This document shows, in pieces, positions 26,613-38,370 of a stretch of DNA of 64,000 nucleotides. The notes below the pieces were generated by a model that made no database searches, had not been told where the DNA came from, and saw nothing but the letters and a program-made list of their open reading frames with translations. The translations under genes and the position numbers were made by a program. How positions within the stretch are numbered: the stretch's first letter is position 1; every line of letters begins with the position of its first letter. This stretch comes from Pseudomonas spelaei (GTDB taxonomy: Bacteria; Pseudomonadota; Gammaproteobacteria; Pseudomonadales; Pseudomonadaceae): the NCBI RefSeq assembly GCF_009724245.1, contig NZ_WNNK01000005.1, positions 267,855 to 331,854 of the forward strand, written 5' to 3'.

Positions 26613-29600
26613 GACGTCTCCCCACCGCGTGCACTGTTGGATACAGGTTTTAGCCCGTTGAGCAGCCCGTGCAAACCTTGCAATGGCACCGGCAGCCAGG
26701 TCGGGCGATTTTCCGCTTCGTAGGCCACTTCGTACGCGGCTTTCTCAAGACTGAACAGCATCAGCGCGGCGTCCTGGCCTTTGGCATCCTGCCAGTCATG
26801 GGCCATTGTAGCCGTGGCCTCATGGTAGGCTTGGATAAATGCCTGCCGCGCTTCATGCAGGTAACGATCAGCTACCCGTTGCCGTGCCGCATGGGCTTCA
26901 GCCGAGTGATCTACCCCTTGCACATTCAGGGCCATGGCGGCGGCGTAATCAAACGACCGTAACACGCCACTTACATCCTTGTACGGGCTGTGTTTGCCAC
27001 GCCGCTCATGGAGTGGTCGCGCGGGTTCGCCTTCAAAGTCGATCAGGTAGGCATCGCCCTTGACCACCAGCACCTGGCCCAGGTGCAAGTCGCCATGCAC
27101 GCGAATTCGCAAGCCACCGACCGTGGCCTTGGCCAGCGCCTGGACGTGACCGGTGATGGCTTTTTTCTGGTCGAGCAAAGCACCGACCAGCGCTTGATCA
27201 GCAGCGCTCAAGTGGCTCTGATGGTGCTTGAGCAACTGCAGCGCGCGGTCAACTTGTGCGCCGACCTGCTTGGCCCAACCCTGACTGTCCTTGAGGGAAG
27301 TGACCTCGGGCTTGAACTCTTTATGGGGGGGGGGCGCCGCCAGCACCTGATGCATCTCCCCCAGGCGCTGGCCAAGCAAACCGGCGAAATCCGCCAGTTC
27401 GCCGAGGGCGTTGTAGTGCTGTTCCTGTTCGGAAATCGCCTCGGCCAACTCATCGCGAATCGCCCGTTCCAGGTTGTTCTGGGTCCACCCCCAGGCGTCG
27501 CCCTGGTTACTCAGGTAACCCTGGGCAATCATCAGCAAACTGTCCTCGCCTTCGGCATCGCGACGAATCACCGAGCCCAGCAGCGGCGAAATATGCTCGT
27601 AACCGGCGGCGGTCAGGTAAGCGCCCATCTCCAGTTCGGGATGCACACCCGCGCTGACTTTGCGAATCAGCTTGAGCACCAGACTACCGCCCACCACCAC
27701 GGAGCTGTTGGACTGCTCGGCGGCCAGGTAGCGCACTTCCGATTCGTCAGTGAGTTCCAGTTGGGCCAGTTGCGCCGTGGGCTCGAAGCGAATGTCGCCG
27801 TCGGTGGAGTGCAGCACCGTCGTGGCTTGCAGGCCATGGATCACCGCGCGGATGTAGGTGTCGAGGCTGAAGGCGTCGGTCACCAGGCCCACCTGGCGCA
27901 CCCGGCGTACCCGGGCCAGTGCCAGTTGTTGCGGCAAGGCGCTGGTGTACTGCTCTTCGGCCAGGAAGCCGAACGGCAGTTGGTAACGACTGACCTGCCC
28001 GCCCGTGGTGACTTCGATCTCGCTGAGCAACACCGGGTGCTGCGGGTCGCCAAAGCGCACACCGTAGGCAATGTGTACGCCGTCGATAACCGAGTCCTTG
28101 TTGGCGAACCAGCGGCGCTTGGGCAGCCAGGCCGGAAGCGAGGTTTGCTCCAGGGTGGTGCGACATGGCGCTTCGAGCAATTCTTCCATGCGCTTTTTCA
28201 GCACCAGGGTGGTGAAGTCCGGAATGCTTTGCGCCGGCTCCACATGCCAGCTCGGCATCTGGTTTTCCGCGGCTAGCACAAACCAGTAGAAGCCATACGG
28301 CGCCAGGGTCAGCAGGAAAGTCAGCTGGCCAATGGGTGGGAAGGCATTGCCGCCGAGCATCTCCACCGGGACCATACCGGCAAACGCCGAGAGGTCCAGC
28401 TCCGCGGCCTGGGCGCTGCGTGAGACGTTGGCCACACAAAGGATGATTTCCTGCTTGCCATCATCGCCGGTGTATTCACGGGTATAGGCCAGGATTCTCC
28501 GGTTGGTCGGCGAGAGCATTTTCAGACTGCCACGACCGAATGCCTTGGACTGTTTACGGATTGCCAGCATGCGCCGGGTCCAGTTCAGCAGCGAGTGCGG
28601 GTCCTGGGCCTGGGTTTCGACGTTGACTGACTGATAGCCGTAGAGCGGGTCCATGATCGGCGGCAGTACCAGACTCGCCGGGTCGGCGCGCGAGAAGCCG
28701 CCGTTGCGGTCGATGGACCATTGCATGGGCGTGCGCACACCGTCGCGGTCGCCGAGGTAGATGTTGTCACCCATGCCGATTTCATCGCCGTAATACAAGG
28801 TGGGCGTGCCCGGCATCGACAGCAGCAGGCTGTTGAGCAGTTCGACGCGACGGCGGTCGCGCTCCATCAGTGGTGCCAAGCGACGACGAATACCCAGGTT
28901 GATCCGCGCGCGACGGTCGGCCGCGTAGTAATTCCACAGGTAGTCGCGTTCTTTGTCGGTGACCATCTCCAGGGTCAGTTCATCGTGGTTGCGCAGGAAG
29001 ATCGCCCATTGGCAATTGGCGGGGATCTCCGGAGTCTGACGCAGGATATCGGTGATCGGGAAGCGATCTTCCTGAGCCAGGGCCATGTACATGCGCGGCA
29101 TCAGCGGAAAGTGAAAGGCCATGTGGCATTCATCGCCGTCATCGCCCTGCGTGTCGCCGAAATACAGCTGCGTGTCTTCCGGCCATTGGTTGGCTTCGGC
29201 CAGGAGCATGCGATCCGGGTAGTTGGCGTCGATTTCAGCGCGGATCTGCTTGAGGACGTCATGGGTTTCCGGCAGGTTTTCGTTGTTGGTGCCGTCACGC
29301 TCGATCAGGTAGGGAATGGCATCCAGGCGCAGGCCGTCGATGCCCATGTCCAGCCAGTAACGCATCACTGACAGCACAGCTTTCATGACCTGCGGGTTGT
29401 CGAAGTTCAGGTCCGGCTGGTGGGAATAGAAACGGTGCCAGAAGTACTGGCCGGCGACCGGGTCCCAGGTCCAGTTGGATTTTTCGGTGTCGAGAAAGAT
29501 GATGCGGGTGCCGTCATACTTCTGGTCATCATCGGACCAGACGTAGAAATCCCGGGCCTTGGAACCTGGCTTGGCCTTGCGCGCGCGCTGAAACCACGGG

Positions 29601-29956
29601 TGCTGGTCGGAGGTGTGGTTGATCACCAGTTCAGTAATGACCCGCAGCCCGCGTTTATGGGCCTCGGCGATAAAACGCCTGGCGTCGGCCATGGTTCCGT
29701 AATCGCTGTGCACGCCACGGTATTCGGCAATGTCATAGCCATCATCGCGGCGTGGCGAGGGGTAGAACGGCAGCAGCCAGATGGTGTTCACGCCCAGGTC
29801 GGCGATGTAGTCGAGCTTGGCGATCAGCCCGGGAAAGTCACCGATGCCGTCGTTATTGGAGTCGAAATAGGATTTGACGTGAACCTGATAAATCACCGCA
29901 TCCTTGTACCAGAGCGGGTCTTTGATAAAGGTGGCAGCCTTGGGTTTCTTCGCCAT
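26609..29956 (-). CDS. treS: Trehalose synthase / maltokinase fusion (TreS-Pep2)
   Basis: A 1115-residue bifunctional enzyme. Residues about 14-560 are the GH13 trehalose synthase that interconverts trehalose and maltose: [34 protein letters not shown] (Asp near 212), [11 protein letters not shown] (Glu near 250) and [12 protein letters not shown]. Residues about 620-1100 are a maltokinase of the aminoglycoside-phosphotransferase fold with HGDLHLGQ (about 954) and DFEGEP (about 974); it phosphorylates maltose to maltose-1-phosphate for GlgE. GGAG precedes the ATG. A run of ten C in the coding strand (27325-27334) encodes the proline run near residue 876, a possible slippage site. glgB overlaps the stop by 4 bp. 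Confidence 0.95.
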   Translation of the reverse strand: MAKKPKAATFIKDPLWYKDAVIYQVHVKSYFDSNNDGIGDFPGLIAKLDYIADLGVNTIWLLPFYPSPRRDDGYDIAEYRGVHSDYGTMADARRFIAEAHKRGLRVITELVINHTSDQHPWFQRARKAKPGSKARDFYVWSDDDQKYDGTRIIFLDTEKSNWTWDPVAGQYFWHRFYSHQPDLNFDNPQVMKAVLSVMRYWLDMGIDGLRLDAIPYLIERDGTNNENLPETHDVLKQIRAEIDANYPDRMLLAEANQWPEDTQLYFGDTQGDDGDECHMAFHFPLMPRMYMALAQEDRFPITDILRQTPEIPANCQWAIFLRNHDELTLEMVTDKERDYLWNYYAADRRARINLGIRRRLAPLMERDRRRVELLNSLLLSMPGTPTLYYGDEIGMGDNIYLGDRDGVRTPMQWSIDRNGGFSRADPASLVLPPIMDPLYGYQSVNVETQAQDPHSLLNWTRRMLAIRKQSKAFGRGSLKMLSPTNRRILAYTREYTGDDGKQEIILCVANVSRSAQAAELDLSAFAGMVPVEMLGGNAFPPIGQLTFLLTLAPYGFYWFVLAAENQMPSWHVEPAQSIPDFTTLVLKKRMEELLEAPCRTTLEQTSLPAWLPKRRWFANKDSVIDGVHIAYGVRFGDPQHPVLLSEIEVTTGGQVSRYQLPFGFLAEEQYTSALPQQLALARVRRVRQVGLVTDAFSLDTYIRAVIHGLQATTVLHSTDGDIRFEPTAQLAQLELTDESEVRYLAAEQSNSSVVVGGSLVLKLIRKVSAGVHPELEMGAYLTAAGYEHISPLLGSVIRRDAEGEDSLLMIAQGYLSNQGDAWGWTQNNLERAIRDELAEAISEQEQHYNALGELADFAGLLGQRLGEMHQVLAAPPPHKEFKPEVTSLKDSQGWAKQVGAQVDRALQLLKHHQSHLSAADQALVGALLDQKKAITGHVQALAKATVGGLRIRVHGDLHLGQVLVVKGDAYLIDFEGEPARPLHERRGKHSPYKDVSGVLRSFDYAAAMALNVQGVDHSAEAHAARQRVADRYLHEARQAFIQAYHEATATMAHDWQDAKGQDAALMLFSLEKAAYEVAYEAENRPTWLPVPLQGLHGLLNGLKPVSNSARGGETS

Positions 29957-30005
29957 TGGATACTCCTGGAGAATTCAAAAAATCTGCCTGAACAACCACA
30001 ATCAA

Positions 30006-30033
30006 TGTGGGAGCTGGCTTGCCTGCTCCCACA
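30006..30033. repeat. Short REP hairpin between glgE and treS
   Basis: TGTGGGAGC (30006-30014) and GCTCCCACA (30025-30033) form a perfect 9-bp stem over a 10-nt loop. This is a minimal member of the TGTGGGAGC REP family and may modulate readthrough from glgE to treS. Confidence 0.75.
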
Positions 30034-30067
30034 TTTGATCTCCGGTGTGTTGGAGATCAGGGTCCGG

Positions 30068-32068
<2,001 letters not shown>

Positions 32069-32471
32069 CGAGCATGTCCCCCTACGCCCCATGGACGCTC
32101 TTGTGCTTGATACGCAAAGGTCCATCCTGAAGCGGACCCTTTAAGTTCCGAGCCTGATGCCCGCTGAAAAGTTCAGGTGGATAGGCCGCCGTCGAGCGGG
32201 GAGGCAAATCCACCCAGCGGTTGCCCACCGATACAGCAAAGCATAAAGGAGGCCACACGGGTGATTCGGTGATTTGATTGATCTGTGTCAGCACGCCGCA
32301 GAGCGCTCTGATACAGCCGCAAGCCCCAGAGAGATGGGGTGCAGCACATTGTCGCAGGCGCGGCTCAGCAGCCCATCTGATCCGCTTTTTATCGCAATAC
32401 CTGAGTCTGTTATGCAAACAGATCGCCGGGCATAGTTCATCCGCCTGATGGAGGCTGATGAGCGAAAGACC
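32069..32471. other. Divergent promoter region of glgE and ccoG
   Basis: About 400 bp between two divergent genes. On the minus strand a hairpin AAAGGGTCC / GGACCTTT (32116-32142, one bulge) lies about 50-75 nt upstream of the glgE start, in its likely 5' leader. No convincing sigma-70, RpoS or ANR site was found by eye. The frame at 32082-32417 (minus) has no ribosome-binding site and is not called. Confidence 0.4.
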
Positions 32472-33881
32472 ATGAGCGAGAGAATCCCCGTCCGATTAGT
32501 TGAAACATTCGAGCCTGCTCAACAGAAGAAGGCCAAACCCAGTAACAGCCTGATCCACACCCGCAGCTTCACCGGGCTGTTTCGTACCTTGCGTCTCAGC
32601 GGTGCTGGGTTTCTGTTCCTGGCGTTCTTCGGCACCGTGTGGCTGAACTGGGGTGGTCGGCAGGCGGTGTTATGGGACCTGGCCGAGAGCAAATTCCACA
32701 TCTTCGGTGCAACCTTCTGGCCTCAGGATTTCATCCTGCTGTCGGCGTTGTTGATCATCTGTGCCTTCGGCTTGTTTGCGATCACCGTGTTTGCCGGACG
32801 GGTCTGGTGTGGCTACACCTGCCCGCAAAGCTCATTCACCTGGTTGTTCATGTGGTGTGAAAAAGTCACCGAGGGCGAGCGCAACCAGCGCATCAAGCTG
32901 CAGGCCGCGCCCTGGGGGCTGAACAAGCTGATCAGGCGTTCGGCCAAGCACACGATGTGGCTGGCGATCAGCCTCCTGACGGGGCTGACCTTTGTCGGTT
33001 ACTTCACCCCTATCCGTCCTTTGGCCGAGGAACTGCTGACCTGGCAAATGGGCGGTGTCAGCCTGTTCTGGGTGCTGTTTTTCACCGGGGCTACTTACCT
33101 CAACGCCGGGTGGCTGCGCGAAGCGGTGTGCATGCACATGTGCCCGTATGCGCGGTTCCAGAGCGTGATGTTCGACAAAGACACGCTGACCATTTCCTAC
33201 GATGTGGCTCGCGGTGAGCACCGTGGCCCACGTAAGCGTGACGTGAAGCCCGCTGAAGTTGGCCTGGGCGATTGCATCGACTGCCAGTTGTGCGTGCAGG
33301 TCTGCCCTACCGGCATCGACATCCGCGACGGTTTGCAGATGGAATGCATTGGCTGCGCCGCCTGTATCGATGCCTGTGACTCGATCATGGACAAAATGGG
33401 CTACGCCCGTGGCCTGGTGAGCTACACCTCTGAACATCAACTGCAAGGCGGCAAGACGCACCTGCTCAGGCCACGGCTGATCGGCTACAGTGCCGTGCTG
33501 CTGGTGATGATTGGCGCGTTAGGGGTGGCGTTGGTAGAGCGGCCGATGGTGTCGCTGGACGTGACCAAAGACCGTGGGATGTTTCGTGAGAACAGTGAAG
33601 GGTTGATCGAGAACATCTACAGCCTCAAGGTCATCAACAAGACCCAGCAGCGTCAGGATTATCGCCTGGCGTTGGTGGACGGTGATGGCTTCCAGTTGCA
33701 GGGCAAGACCGAAATCAGCCTGGCGCCCGGGGAGATTACGGATGTACCGGTGTCGGTGGCGATGACGGCGGATAAACCGGGCAGCAGCTCCCAGACCATC
33801 CGTTTCAAGGTGTCGGATGTCGATGAGCCAGGCATTCATAGTGTGGCGGATAGCCGGTTTGTGGCGCCGTTGAATCGCTGA
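32472..33881 (+). CDS. ccoG: Cytochrome c oxidase accessory protein CcoG (RdxA/FixG)
   Basis: A 469-residue inner-membrane iron-sulfur protein that helps assemble cbb3 oxidase, in copper reduction for CcoN. Seen: TM1 (LSGAGFLFLAFFGTVWLNWGG), the cysteine pairs GRVWCGYTCPQSSFTWLFMWCEK and CMHMCPYARFQS, then two ferredoxin-type clusters CIDCQLCVQVCPTGID and CIGCAACIDACDSI, and a C-terminal Ig-like FixG domain. The start at 32472 gives the usual N-terminus; an in-frame ATG at 32448 is possible. No ccoNOPQ genes are nearby, so this may be a second, orphan copy. Confidence 0.9.
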   Translation: MSERIPVRLVETFEPAQQKKAKPSNSLIHTRSFTGLFRTLRLSGAGFLFLAFFGTVWLNWGGRQAVLWDLAESKFHIFGATFWPQDFILLSALLIICAFGLFAITVFAGRVWCGYTCPQSSFTWLFMWCEKVTEGERNQRIKLQAAPWGLNKLIRRSAKHTMWLAISLLTGLTFVGYFTPIRPLAEELLTWQMGGVSLFWVLFFTGATYLNAGWLREAVCMHMCPYARFQSVMFDKDTLTISYDVARGEHRGPRKRDVKPAEVGLGDCIDCQLCVQVCPTGIDIRDGLQMECIGCAACIDACDSIMDKMGYARGLVSYTSEHQLQGGKTHLLRPRLIGYSAVLLVMIGALGVALVERPMVSLDVTKDRGMFRENSEGLIENIYSLKVINKTQQRQDYRLALVDGDGFQLQGKTEISLAPGEITDVPVSVAMTADKPGSSSQTIRFKVSDVDEPGIHSVADSRFVAPLNR

Positions 33882-33913
33882 GAAATACAATGTCAGAAAC
33901 ACCGAAAATCAAA

Positions 33914-33960
33914 TGTGGGAGCGGCGGTCCTACGGACACGCATCGCAGCCTCGTACCTCG
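33914..33960. repeat. Single, degenerate REP element
   Basis: Starts TGTGGGAGCGGCGGTCC and carries CGCATCGCAGCCTCG but has no second inverted copy. It lies between ccoG and the MocR-type gene, about 40 bp before the latter. Confidence 0.5.
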
Positions 33961-33999
33961 GCAGCGGCGACACAATGTACTTAACACACTAGGCCCCCG

Positions 34000-35409
34000 A
34001 TGAAACGCTACGAAAAATTCGCCGACGACATCGCAGAACTGATCCGCTCCGGCGTCCTCGGCCCCGGCCAGCGCGTGCCGTCGGTGCGTTATGCCAGCCA
34101 GACCTATGGCGTGAGCCCGTCCACCGTATTCCAGGCGTACTACCTGCTGGAGCGCCGAGGCCTGATCCGCGCACGTCCCCGCTCCGGGTATTTCGTCAAC
34201 ACCCACGCACCGAGTCCGTTTTCAGAGCCGGCCGTCAGTGAACACGTGCATGAGTCCACCGAAGTGGATGTCAGCGAATTGGTGTTCTCGGTGCTGGATT
34301 CGATCAAGGACCCGCAAACCGTACCGTTCGGCTCGGCCTTCCCCAGCCCGACACTGTTCCCGCTGCAGCGTCTGGCCCGCTCCCTGGCCAGCGCCAGCCG
34401 GGAAATGGACCCGCGTATGGTGGTCACCGACCTGTCGCCGGGCAACCCGCAACTGCGCCGGCAAATCGCCCTGCGCTACATGGTTGGCGGGCTGATGTTG
34501 CCCATGGAAGAACTACTGATCACCAATGGCGCCCTCGAAGCGCTGAACCTGTGCCTGCAAGCCGTGACCGAACCTGGCGATCTGGTGGCCATCGAAGCCC
34601 CGGCGTTTTACGCCAGCCTGCAAGTGCTGGAGCGTCTCAAGCTCAAGGCCGTGGAAATCCCCGTACACCCACGGGACGGTATCGACCTGAAGGTGCTGGC
34701 CCAAAGCCTGGAGCGTTACCCGATCAAGGCCTGCTGGTGCATGACCAGTTTCCAGAATCCCATGGGCGCCACCATGCCCGAGGCCAAGAAACAGGAGTTG
34801 GTGGAGCTGTTGCGCAGCCATCAGGTGCCGCTGATCGAGGATGACGTCTACGCAGAGCTGTATTACGGCCAGCAGGCGCCAAAACCGGCCAAGGCCTTCG
34901 ACACCGAAGGCCTGGTAATGCACTGCGGTTCCTTCGCCAAAAGCCTGGCCCCCGGCTACCGCATCGGCTGGGTCGCCGCCGGGCGTTATGCACAGAAAAT
35001 CGAGCGATTGAAATTGATGACCTCGCTGTGTGCCTCAATGCCGGCCCAGGCGGCGATTGCCGACTACCTGCAACATGGCGGCTATGACCGGCACCTGCGC
35101 AAGTTGCGCTATGCCCTGGAAGAGCAACAAAGCGCCATGCTCGCGGCCATCGCCCGCTACTTCCCGGCGCAGACCCGGGTCAGCCAGCCGGCAGGCGGCT
35201 ATTTCCTGTGGCTGGAGTTGCCGGAGCAGATGGACTCGTTGAAGTTGTTCCAGATGGCATTGGCCCAGGGCATCAGCATCGCCCCGGGGCCAATTTTTTC
35301 GCCGACACAGCGGTTCAGGAACTGCATCCGTTTGAACTATGGCAGTCCATGGGATGAGACGTGTGAAAAGGCCATGGAGACCTTGGGCAAGATTGTGCGC
35401 TCGTTCTGA
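34000..35409 (+). CDS. MocR-type GntR/aminotransferase-fold transcription regulator
   Basis: A 469-residue protein. Residues 1-68 are a GntR winged helix (DIAELIRSGVLGPGQRVPSVRYASQTYGVSPSTVFQAYYLLERRGL, split across the helix-turn-helix), and residues 90-465 are a fold-type I aminotransferase. The PLP lysine is Lys314 in HCGSFAKSLAPGYRIGW; DDVYAELYYG and the C-terminal FRNCIRLNYG arginine are kept. MocR proteins usually regulate PLP, amino acid or GABA genes as dimers. No obvious target is divergent to it, so its regulon is unknown. Confidence 0.9.
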   Translation: MKRYEKFADDIAELIRSGVLGPGQRVPSVRYASQTYGVSPSTVFQAYYLLERRGLIRARPRSGYFVNTHAPSPFSEPAVSEHVHESTEVDVSELVFSVLDSIKDPQTVPFGSAFPSPTLFPLQRLARSLASASREMDPRMVVTDLSPGNPQLRRQIALRYMVGGLMLPMEELLITNGALEALNLCLQAVTEPGDLVAIEAPAFYASLQVLERLKLKAVEIPVHPRDGIDLKVLAQSLERYPIKACWCMTSFQNPMGATMPEAKKQELVELLRSHQVPLIEDDVYAELYYGQQAPKPAKAFDTEGLVMHCGSFAKSLAPGYRIGWVAAGRYAQKIERLKLMTSLCASMPAQAAIADYLQHGGYDRHLRKLRYALEEQQSAMLAAIARYFPAQTRVSQPAGGYFLWLELPEQMDSLKLFQMALAQGISIAPGPIFSPTQRFRNCIRLNYGSPWDETCEKAMETLGKIVRSF

Positions 35410-35415
35410 GCGGGC

Positions 35416-35446
35416 GTGCGGTGAGACGCTTGGCGTCTTACCGCAC
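35416..35446. terminator. Bidirectional terminator, MocR gene and SDR gene
   Basis: A 14-bp stem (35416-35429 with 35433-35446, one G-T wobble) and a 3-nt loop, between two converging genes. Confidence 0.75.
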
Positions 35447-35457
35447 GGTATTCGTCA

Positions 35458-36204
35458 CTAGCGACCGCCGGCCAGGTCGATAAAGGTCCCGGTGGCATAG
35501 GACGCCTTGTCCGACAGCAACCAGATAATCCCCTCCGCCACTTCCTCCGCCCGCCCGCCACGGGCCATGGGAATACCGGGCTCAAGCTTGCTGACTCGAT
35601 CAGGGTCGCCACTCAGGGCGTGGAATTCGGTGAAAATGAAGCCGGGACGCACGCCGTTGACACGGATCCCCTCACCGGCCACTTCCTTGGAAAGGCCGAT
35701 GGTGAAGGTATCCAGCGCGCCTTTCGACGCCGCATAGTCCACATATTCTCCTGGCGCACCGATACGCGCAGCAGCGGATGAAACATTGACGATGCTGCCA
35801 CCCTGCCCGCCATGTTTGGGCGACATGCGCAGCACGGCATGCTTGGCGCACAGGATAGGCCCCAATACATTGGTCTTGAGAATCTTCAGGATGCGAAATT
35901 CGGACATTTCATCGACCCGCGATTTGTGCCCCACGGTGCCGGCGTTGTTCACCAGCGCCGTGACCCGGCCCAGCTCGGCATCGACGCGGTTGAACAGGCT
36001 GATCACTTCGTCCTCGATGCTGACATCGGCGCGCACGGCAATAGCCTGGGCACCGAGGGCGCGGACTTGATCCAGCACCTGTTGAGCAGCGTCTTCGTCA
36101 GACTGAAAGTTGATGCAGATGCGATAGCCCTGACGGGCAGCCAACAACGCCGTGGCGGCACCGATCCCACGACTGCCACCGGTGATGATGACGACTTTGT
36201 CCAT
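35458..36204 (-). CDS. Short-chain dehydrogenase/reductase (FabG-like)
   Basis: A 248-residue classical SDR. The cofactor motif is TGGSRGIGAA (7-16), the NNAG motif is present (LVNNAGTVG), and the catalytic Ser-Tyr-Lys set appears as VNVSSAAARIG and YVDYAASKGAL. The start at 36204 has AGGAGA 8 nt upstream; the open frame to 36273 is not supported. SDRs of this type reduce or oxidise small ketones or alcohols; the substrate is unknown. It converges on the MocR gene and is preceded by the MHYT gene on the same strand at 78 bp. Confidence 0.85.
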   Translation of the reverse strand: MDKVVIITGGSRGIGAATALLAARQGYRICINFQSDEDAAQQVLDQVRALGAQAIAVRADVSIEDEVISLFNRVDAELGRVTALVNNAGTVGHKSRVDEMSEFRILKILKTNVLGPILCAKHAVLRMSPKHGGQGGSIVNVSSAAARIGAPGEYVDYAASKGALDTFTIGLSKEVAGEGIRVNGVRPGFIFTEFHALSGDPDRVSKLEPGIPMARGGRAEEVAEGIIWLLSDKASYATGTFIDLAGGR

Positions 36205-36282
36205 GCGTGCTGTCTCCTGGTTCACCTGAAAACGGTTGGATCCAAGAATACCTTTGACGGACGGGTTTTGCATGGACTCACG

Positions 36283-38370
36283 TCATGGACCGATCACTCG
36301 CTTCAGTTCGGCCTGCTGGATATCCACCATAAAGCCATCCGCGGGCATCGGATGCCCCAGCAAGTAACCTTGCAGAGAGTCACAGCCCAAGCGTGTCAGG
36401 AAACTCTGCTGCACATCGGTCTCAACGCCTTCCGCCACAATCCGCAGCCCCAGGGCCTGGCCCAGGGCAACAATGGCCGAGACGATGGCGGCGTCATCGC
36501 TGTCATGCTCCAGGTCGCGGACAAAACCACGGTCGATTTTCAACTCATTGGCCGGCAGGCGCTTGAGGTACATCAAGCTGGAGTAACCCGTACCAAAATC
36601 ATCGATGGACAGGTCGACGCCCATGTCCGAGAGCTTCTGCAGCACCGTCATGCTCGCATCGGCGTCGCTCATGGCGGTGGTTTCGGTAATTTCCAGGGTC
36701 AGGCTGTTGGCCGGTAACTGATGACGCTCCAGAGCGCTGGCGACGCTCTTGACCAGCCCTGCATGGCAAAACTGCAACGCCGACAGGTTCACGGCAATGC
36801 GCCAATCCCGATAACCCTGGGCGTACCAGACTTGCATCTGGCGACACGCTTCATTGAGTACCCATTCACCAATGGGAATGATCAGCCCGGTTTTTTCCGC
36901 CAATTCAATGAATTTGTCTGGCATCAACAAGCCTTGTTGCGGGTGCTCCCAGCGTAACAGCGCTTCAGCGCCTACTGGTCGCCCCGTGCCGGCGTCGAAC
37001 TTAGGCTGGTAATAGAGCTGGAACTGCCCTTGCTCCAGGGCATTGCGCAAGTCCTGGAGCAACTGCAGTTGCTTGCGGGCGTTGGTGTTCATCGAGACAT
37101 CGAAAAAGCTGTAGCCATTCTTGCCCATGCCTTTGGCGTGATACATCGCGGCGTCTGCGTTCATCAGCAGTTCCTGCGGTGTAGCGCCGTTGCCCGGGAA
37201 CATGGCGATGCCCACGCTGGCAGAGATTTTCAACTCATGTTCGGCAACGTGAAATACCTGATTGATCAACCCCACCTGACGTTCGGCCAGGCGCATCGCG
37301 TCATCGGCTTGAGTCAATTGCACCAGCAACACGAACTCGTCACCGCCGATTCTGGCCAAGGTGTCCTGGCTACGCAGGTCTTCCCGCAGGCGCAGGCCCA
37401 CTTCGCGCAACAACTGATCGCCCATGTGATGGCCAAAGGCATCGTTGACGGGCTTGAAACCATCCAGGTCGATAAACATCAGGGCAAAACAGCCGCCCTG
37501 CTCCGTCACCACCTGCATGGCCTGTTGAATGCGGTCGGCAAGCAGACCTCGATTGGGTAGACCGGTCAAGGTGTCATGCAAGGCCAGGTGAGTCAGTTCC
37601 TGATTGGCCAGGCTCAAGGAGTCCGCGAGCACGGCGGTGCGCGCTTCCAGGCGAGCATCCAGCAACGACGTCAGCAGTGCGATGGTCAACACTGCCAGAC
37701 TGGTAACCAGCACCAGATTATCCAGACCCTTGCCGCTCAGGCCGTCCAGCGCGGCGCCACAGAAACTGCCATCGGCAAACCGTGCGGCGGCCATGCCGGT
37801 GTAATGCATACCGACAATCGCCACGCCCATGACAATCGCCGCTCCGCCTCGGGCCAGGCGTACATAAGGCGTATTGCGCCGCAGGTTGAAGGCGATCCAC
37901 AACGCGGCGGCCGAAGCACCGACGGCAATCAGCAAGGATGCGCCAAATAAGGTGGGGTCGTAGTCGATGCCCGGTGTCATGCGCATGGCGGCCATGCCGG
38001 TGTAGTGCATGGCGCTGATGCCACCCCCCATGATCAGCGCACCAAACGCCAGTTGCCAGGCCGGCAGGCGCGGTTGGCTGACCAGCCACAAGGCAAACCC
38101 GCAGGAGAACACGGCAATCAGCAGCGACAGGAACGTGATACCGATGTCATAACCCAGGTTGATGGGTAAGCGGAACGCCAACATCCCGATAAAGTGCATG
38201 GACCAGACGCCGATCCCCATGGCCAGGGCTCCGCCGCTCATCCAGAGGTACACGGCACGGCCCTTTGACGTGGCGATACGCCCAGTCAAATCCAGTGCGG
38301 TATAGGAAGCGAGGATCGCGACAAACAGCGAGATCAAGACCAGGACGGGGGAATAACTACCGGTGAGCAT
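36283..38370 (-). CDS. MHYT-GGDEF-EAL cyclic-di-GMP protein
   Basis: A 695-residue inner-membrane protein. Residues about 10-235 form seven membrane helices with MHFIGM, MHYTGMAAMR and MHYTGMAAAR, the histidine motifs thought to bind metal and sense O2, CO or NO. A GGDEF domain with intact RIGGDEF (about 341) and an EAL domain with EALLRWEHP (about 469), DDFGTGYSSL and KIDRGFV follow, so both synthesis and breakdown of c-di-GMP look possible. The layout matches P. aeruginosa MucR. I start at 38370; GTG 38454 and ATG 38403 are alternatives. A 15-bp palindrome like a Fur site lies 65 bp upstream. Confidence 0.85.
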   Translation of the reverse strand: MLTGSYSPVLVLISLFVAILASYTALDLTGRIATSKGRAVYLWMSGGALAMGIGVWSMHFIGMLAFRLPINLGYDIGITFLSLLIAVFSCGFALWLVSQPRLPAWQLAFGALIMGGGISAMHYTGMAAMRMTPGIDYDPTLFGASLLIAVGASAAALWIAFNLRRNTPYVRLARGGAAIVMGVAIVGMHYTGMAAARFADGSFCGAALDGLSGKGLDNLVLVTSLAVLTIALLTSLLDARLEARTAVLADSLSLANQELTHLALHDTLTGLPNRGLLADRIQQAMQVVTEQGGCFALMFIDLDGFKPVNDAFGHHMGDQLLREVGLRLREDLRSQDTLARIGGDEFVLLVQLTQADDAMRLAERQVGLINQVFHVAEHELKISASVGIAMFPGNGATPQELLMNADAAMYHAKGMGKNGYSFFDVSMNTNARKQLQLLQDLRNALEQGQFQLYYQPKFDAGTGRPVGAEALLRWEHPQQGLLMPDKFIELAEKTGLIIPIGEWVLNEACRQMQVWYAQGYRDWRIAVNLSALQFCHAGLVKSVASALERHQLPANSLTLEITETTAMSDADASMTVLQKLSDMGVDLSIDDFGTGYSSLMYLKRLPANELKIDRGFVRDLEHDSDDAAIVSAIVALGQALGLRIVAEGVETDVQQSFLTRLGCDSLQGYLLGHPMPADGFMVDIQQAELKRVIGP

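Noticed and set aside
32280..32300. Possible ANR/FNR box before ccoG (TTGAT near ATCTG)
   Set aside because: Only one half-site matches TTGAT-N4-ATCAA; the other half is absent.
32082..32417. 111-residue minus-strand frame upstream of glgE
   Set aside because: It overlaps the supported glgE leader and shows no start site or domain.
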